Source: Rhodospira sp.
GTDB taxonomy: Bacteria; Pseudomonadota; Alphaproteobacteria; Rhodospirillales; Rhodospirillaceae
NCBI GenBank assembly: GCA_028277295.1
Contig: JANQGN010000238.1
Coordinates: 1 to 6,098, forward strand
Direction of reading: 5' to 3'
Length of the DNA stretch: 6,098 bases
In this document: positions 5,305 to 6,098 of the stretch, one piece after another
How the letters are laid out: every line of letters starts with the position of its first letter
Position numbering within the stretch: the stretch's first letter is position 1
Translations under genes and position numbers: made by a program
Notes under the pieces: generated by a model
Databases searched by the model: none
Told to the model about the DNA's origin: nothing
What the model saw: the letters and a program-made list of their open reading frames with translations, nothing else

Positions 5305-5544
5305 TTACCGGTTTCGGCCGCCGCGACGGCTGCCGTACAGATAGCCGCCCCCCGTGCCCAGGGCGCCGCCCACGATGGCGCCGGTGGTCGGCGACGCGCC
5401 GACAACAGCCGCGCCGGCCGCGCCGCCGGCCGCGCCGATCGCGCCACCCGACAGGGCGCCCTGCTGACGCTTGGACATGTTGGTGCAGGCGCCCACGGCG
5501 AGCGGAACGAGCAGGGTAAGCACCAGGATCTTGCTCATACGCAT
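5305..5544 (-). CDS. Small glycine-zipper lipoprotein
   Basis: The 79-residue product has a lipoprotein signal peptide: basic start MRMSK, hydrophobic ILVLTLLVPLAV, and a lipobox VGAC with the lipidated cysteine at residue 20. Thr at +2 suggests sorting to the outer membrane. The mature part is a glycine zipper (GALSGGAIGAAGGAAGAA and TTGAIVGGALGTGGGYLYG, about residues 29-71) ending in a basic tail, RRGGRNR. Glycine-zipper domains form packed helical hairpins in or on membranes, as in OsmB- and YMGG-type envelope proteins; the precise role of this one is unknown. GGAGAG (5551-5556) stands 6 nt before ATG 5544, preferring it over the in-frame ATG at 5538. It converges with tssE, 70 bp apart, with no clear shared terminator. 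It is not a known type VI component. Confidence 0.85.
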   Translation of the reverse strand: MRMSKILVLTLLVPLAVGACTNMSKRQQGALSGGAIGAAGGAAGAAVVGASPTTGAIVGGALGTGGGYLYGSRRGGRNR

Positions 5545-5579
5545 GGGACACTCTCCTTTACCTTGCGTCTACACTGCGT

Positions 5580-5622
5580 GTTCGGCGTCAGACGCGCTGA
5601 ACGCGGATACGGCGCGCCGAAC
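5580..5622. repeat. Inverted repeat upstream of the lipoprotein gene
   Basis: GTTCGGCG (5580-5587) is perfectly inverted as CGCCGAAC (5615-5622), separated by 27 nt that contain a small nested repeat (TCAG/CTGA around ACGCG, 5588-5600). It lies 36-78 bp before the lipoprotein start, so it could be an operator or a structure. An 8-bp arm in GC-rich DNA can arise by chance. Confidence 0.3.
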
Positions 5623-5667
5623 TCAGCCAAACCGTGATGCGCCCACTCGGCCCGCGGCTCGCCTTTG

Positions 5668-5766
5668 GAACCCGTCCGGAAAGTCTCGGCAACCGCAATA
5701 TGTTGTGTGCCTTTGCCCGAATCGTACGCCGCATGTGGTGCACTTCAAGGCTTTCCAGACAGACAC
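5668..5766 (+). mobile_element. MITE-like element, copy 1
   Basis: This is a 99-bp element with imperfect terminal inverted repeats: GAACCCGTCCGGAAAG at the left, and GTGTCTGTCTGGAAAG read inward from the right (11 of 16 match). It aligns without gaps to the copy at 5977-6075 at a constant offset of 309 bp, with 16 differences (about 84% identity). It is flanked by TTG on the left and TCA on the right, so if it once had a TNA duplication, that has decayed. It has no coding capacity for a transposase, so movement would depend on a full-length relative elsewhere. Confidence 0.6.
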
Positions 5767-5951
5767 TCAGACAGGGCACACCCGAACCGGCGAGAGTTGT
5801 AAAAGCACCCGAGGACTCGCCCCAACCCAAAAAAACGTCGGACCGGGCTGTCCCCCTCACGGTCGGAACCAGCCTTTGATCCACCTTTTTCCAGGAAAGA
5901 CCAGGACCGTGCCGATTTCGTGGCAAGGATGGCCTTTTTGCCGCCACGCCT

Positions 5952-5975
5952 CGCATCAACTTTGATGCGTCTTTT
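5952..5975 (+). terminator. Stem-loop with short T tract, terminator-like
   Basis: CGCATCA (5952-5958) pairs perfectly with TGATGCG (5963-5969) around a four-base loop, ACTT, and is followed by TCTTTT. This is the form of an intrinsic terminator on the plus strand, though the stem is short and the T run interrupted. No plus-strand gene ends nearby: tssE ends more than 700 bp upstream. The left target-site repeat of the second MITE-like copy (TTA, 5974-5976) falls in the T tract. Confidence 0.45.
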
Positions 5976-5976
5976 A

Positions 5977-6075
5977 GAGCCCGTCCGGAAAGTCGCGGGA
6001 ACCGCAGTATAGTGTGTGCCTGTGCCCGCATCGCACGCCGTATGGGGTGTCTTACAAGGCTTTCCGGACAGACAC
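5977..6075 (+). mobile_element. MITE-like element, copy 2, with TTA target duplication
   Basis: This is the better preserved copy: 99 bp with ends GAGCCCGTCCGGAAAG and, read inward from the right, GTGTCTGTCCGGAAAG (13 of 16 match, the inner 10 bp identical). It is flanked by TTA on both sides (5974-5976 and 6076-6078). Ends starting with G, together with a 3-bp TNA duplication, are a pattern I associate with IS1031-type members of the IS5 family, so it may be a non-autonomous derivative of such an element. It is in the same orientation as copy 1. Alternatively it is a REP-like repeat spread by other means. Confidence 0.62.
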
Positions 6076-6098
6076 TTAGAGATCGAAGACAGCGACAA

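Larger units (their letters stand above)
5557..6098. other. Gene-poor stretch with repeats
   Basis: No convincing gene lies in these 540 bp. The open frames on either strand cross the two repeat copies and give products with no recognisable domain; their internal similarity comes from the DNA repeats. It holds the upstream region of the lipoprotein gene, the two 99-bp elements, a stem-loop at 5952-5969, and otherwise unassigned DNA. It also has more T and A runs than the coding part of the window. The rightmost bases (6079-6098) show nothing I can name. Confidence 0.5.

Noticed and set aside
5588..6031. A 147-codon minus-strand frame with internal repeats (LRFPRLSGR and LRLPRLSGR)
   Set aside because: The repeated peptide is simply the two MITE-like DNA copies read in one frame; there is no known domain.
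5668..6075. CRISPR array
   Set aside because: There are only two repeats, each 99 bp with terminal inverted repeats and differing at 16 positions, separated by 210 bp; this is not CRISPR geometry.

Overview
The window looks like a stretch of a high-GC alphaproteobacterial chromosome. The strongest clue is the trio FlgI, FliX and a single-cysteine DksA: FliX is found essentially only in flagellated Alphaproteobacteria, and this DksA variant is typical of that class. The overall character, with a type VI secretion gene pair and a TelA-family gene, would fit a Rhodospirillales-like bacterium, but I cannot name the genus from sequence alone.

Layout, left to right. (1) Positions 1-474, minus strand: the N-terminal part of flgI (flagellar P-ring), running off the left edge. 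(2) Positions 475-1043: a divergent control region of about 570 bp between flgI and fliX. It carries sigma-54-like -24/-12 elements on both strands, two 16-bp CGGCAA..TC.GCC boxes 21 bp apart, and a one-mismatch IHF-like site. (3) 1044-1544: fliX, the flagellar assembly regulator. (4) 1870-2310: dksA, an RNA-polymerase-binding regulator, preceded by two sigma-70-type promoter candidates. (5) 2676-3806: a TelA-family (toxic anion resistance) protein with its own promoter candidate. (6) 3905-4732 and 4737-5234: tagJ (impE) and tssE, a type VI secretion accessory protein and a baseplate protein, 4 bp apart. (7) 5305-5544, minus strand: a small glycine-zipper lipoprotein, convergent with tssE. (8) 5557-6098: a gene-poor stretch with two direct copies of a 99-bp element that looks like a MITE derived from an IS5-family (IS1031-type) transposon, and a stem-loop followed by a short T-rich tract.

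How it fits together. The left third is a flagellar regulatory node. FliX is known in Caulobacter to control the sigma-54 activator FlbD, and the fliX/flgI intergenic region seems to carry the architecture such an activator would use. The centre and right join a TelA-like gene to a tagJ-tssE pair. The usual next type VI gene (tssF) is absent: tssE is followed by a convergent lipoprotein gene and repeat-bearing DNA, so this pair is either the detached end of a split type VI locus or a stand-alone fragment. I see no CRISPR array, tRNA, rRNA or complete transposase gene.
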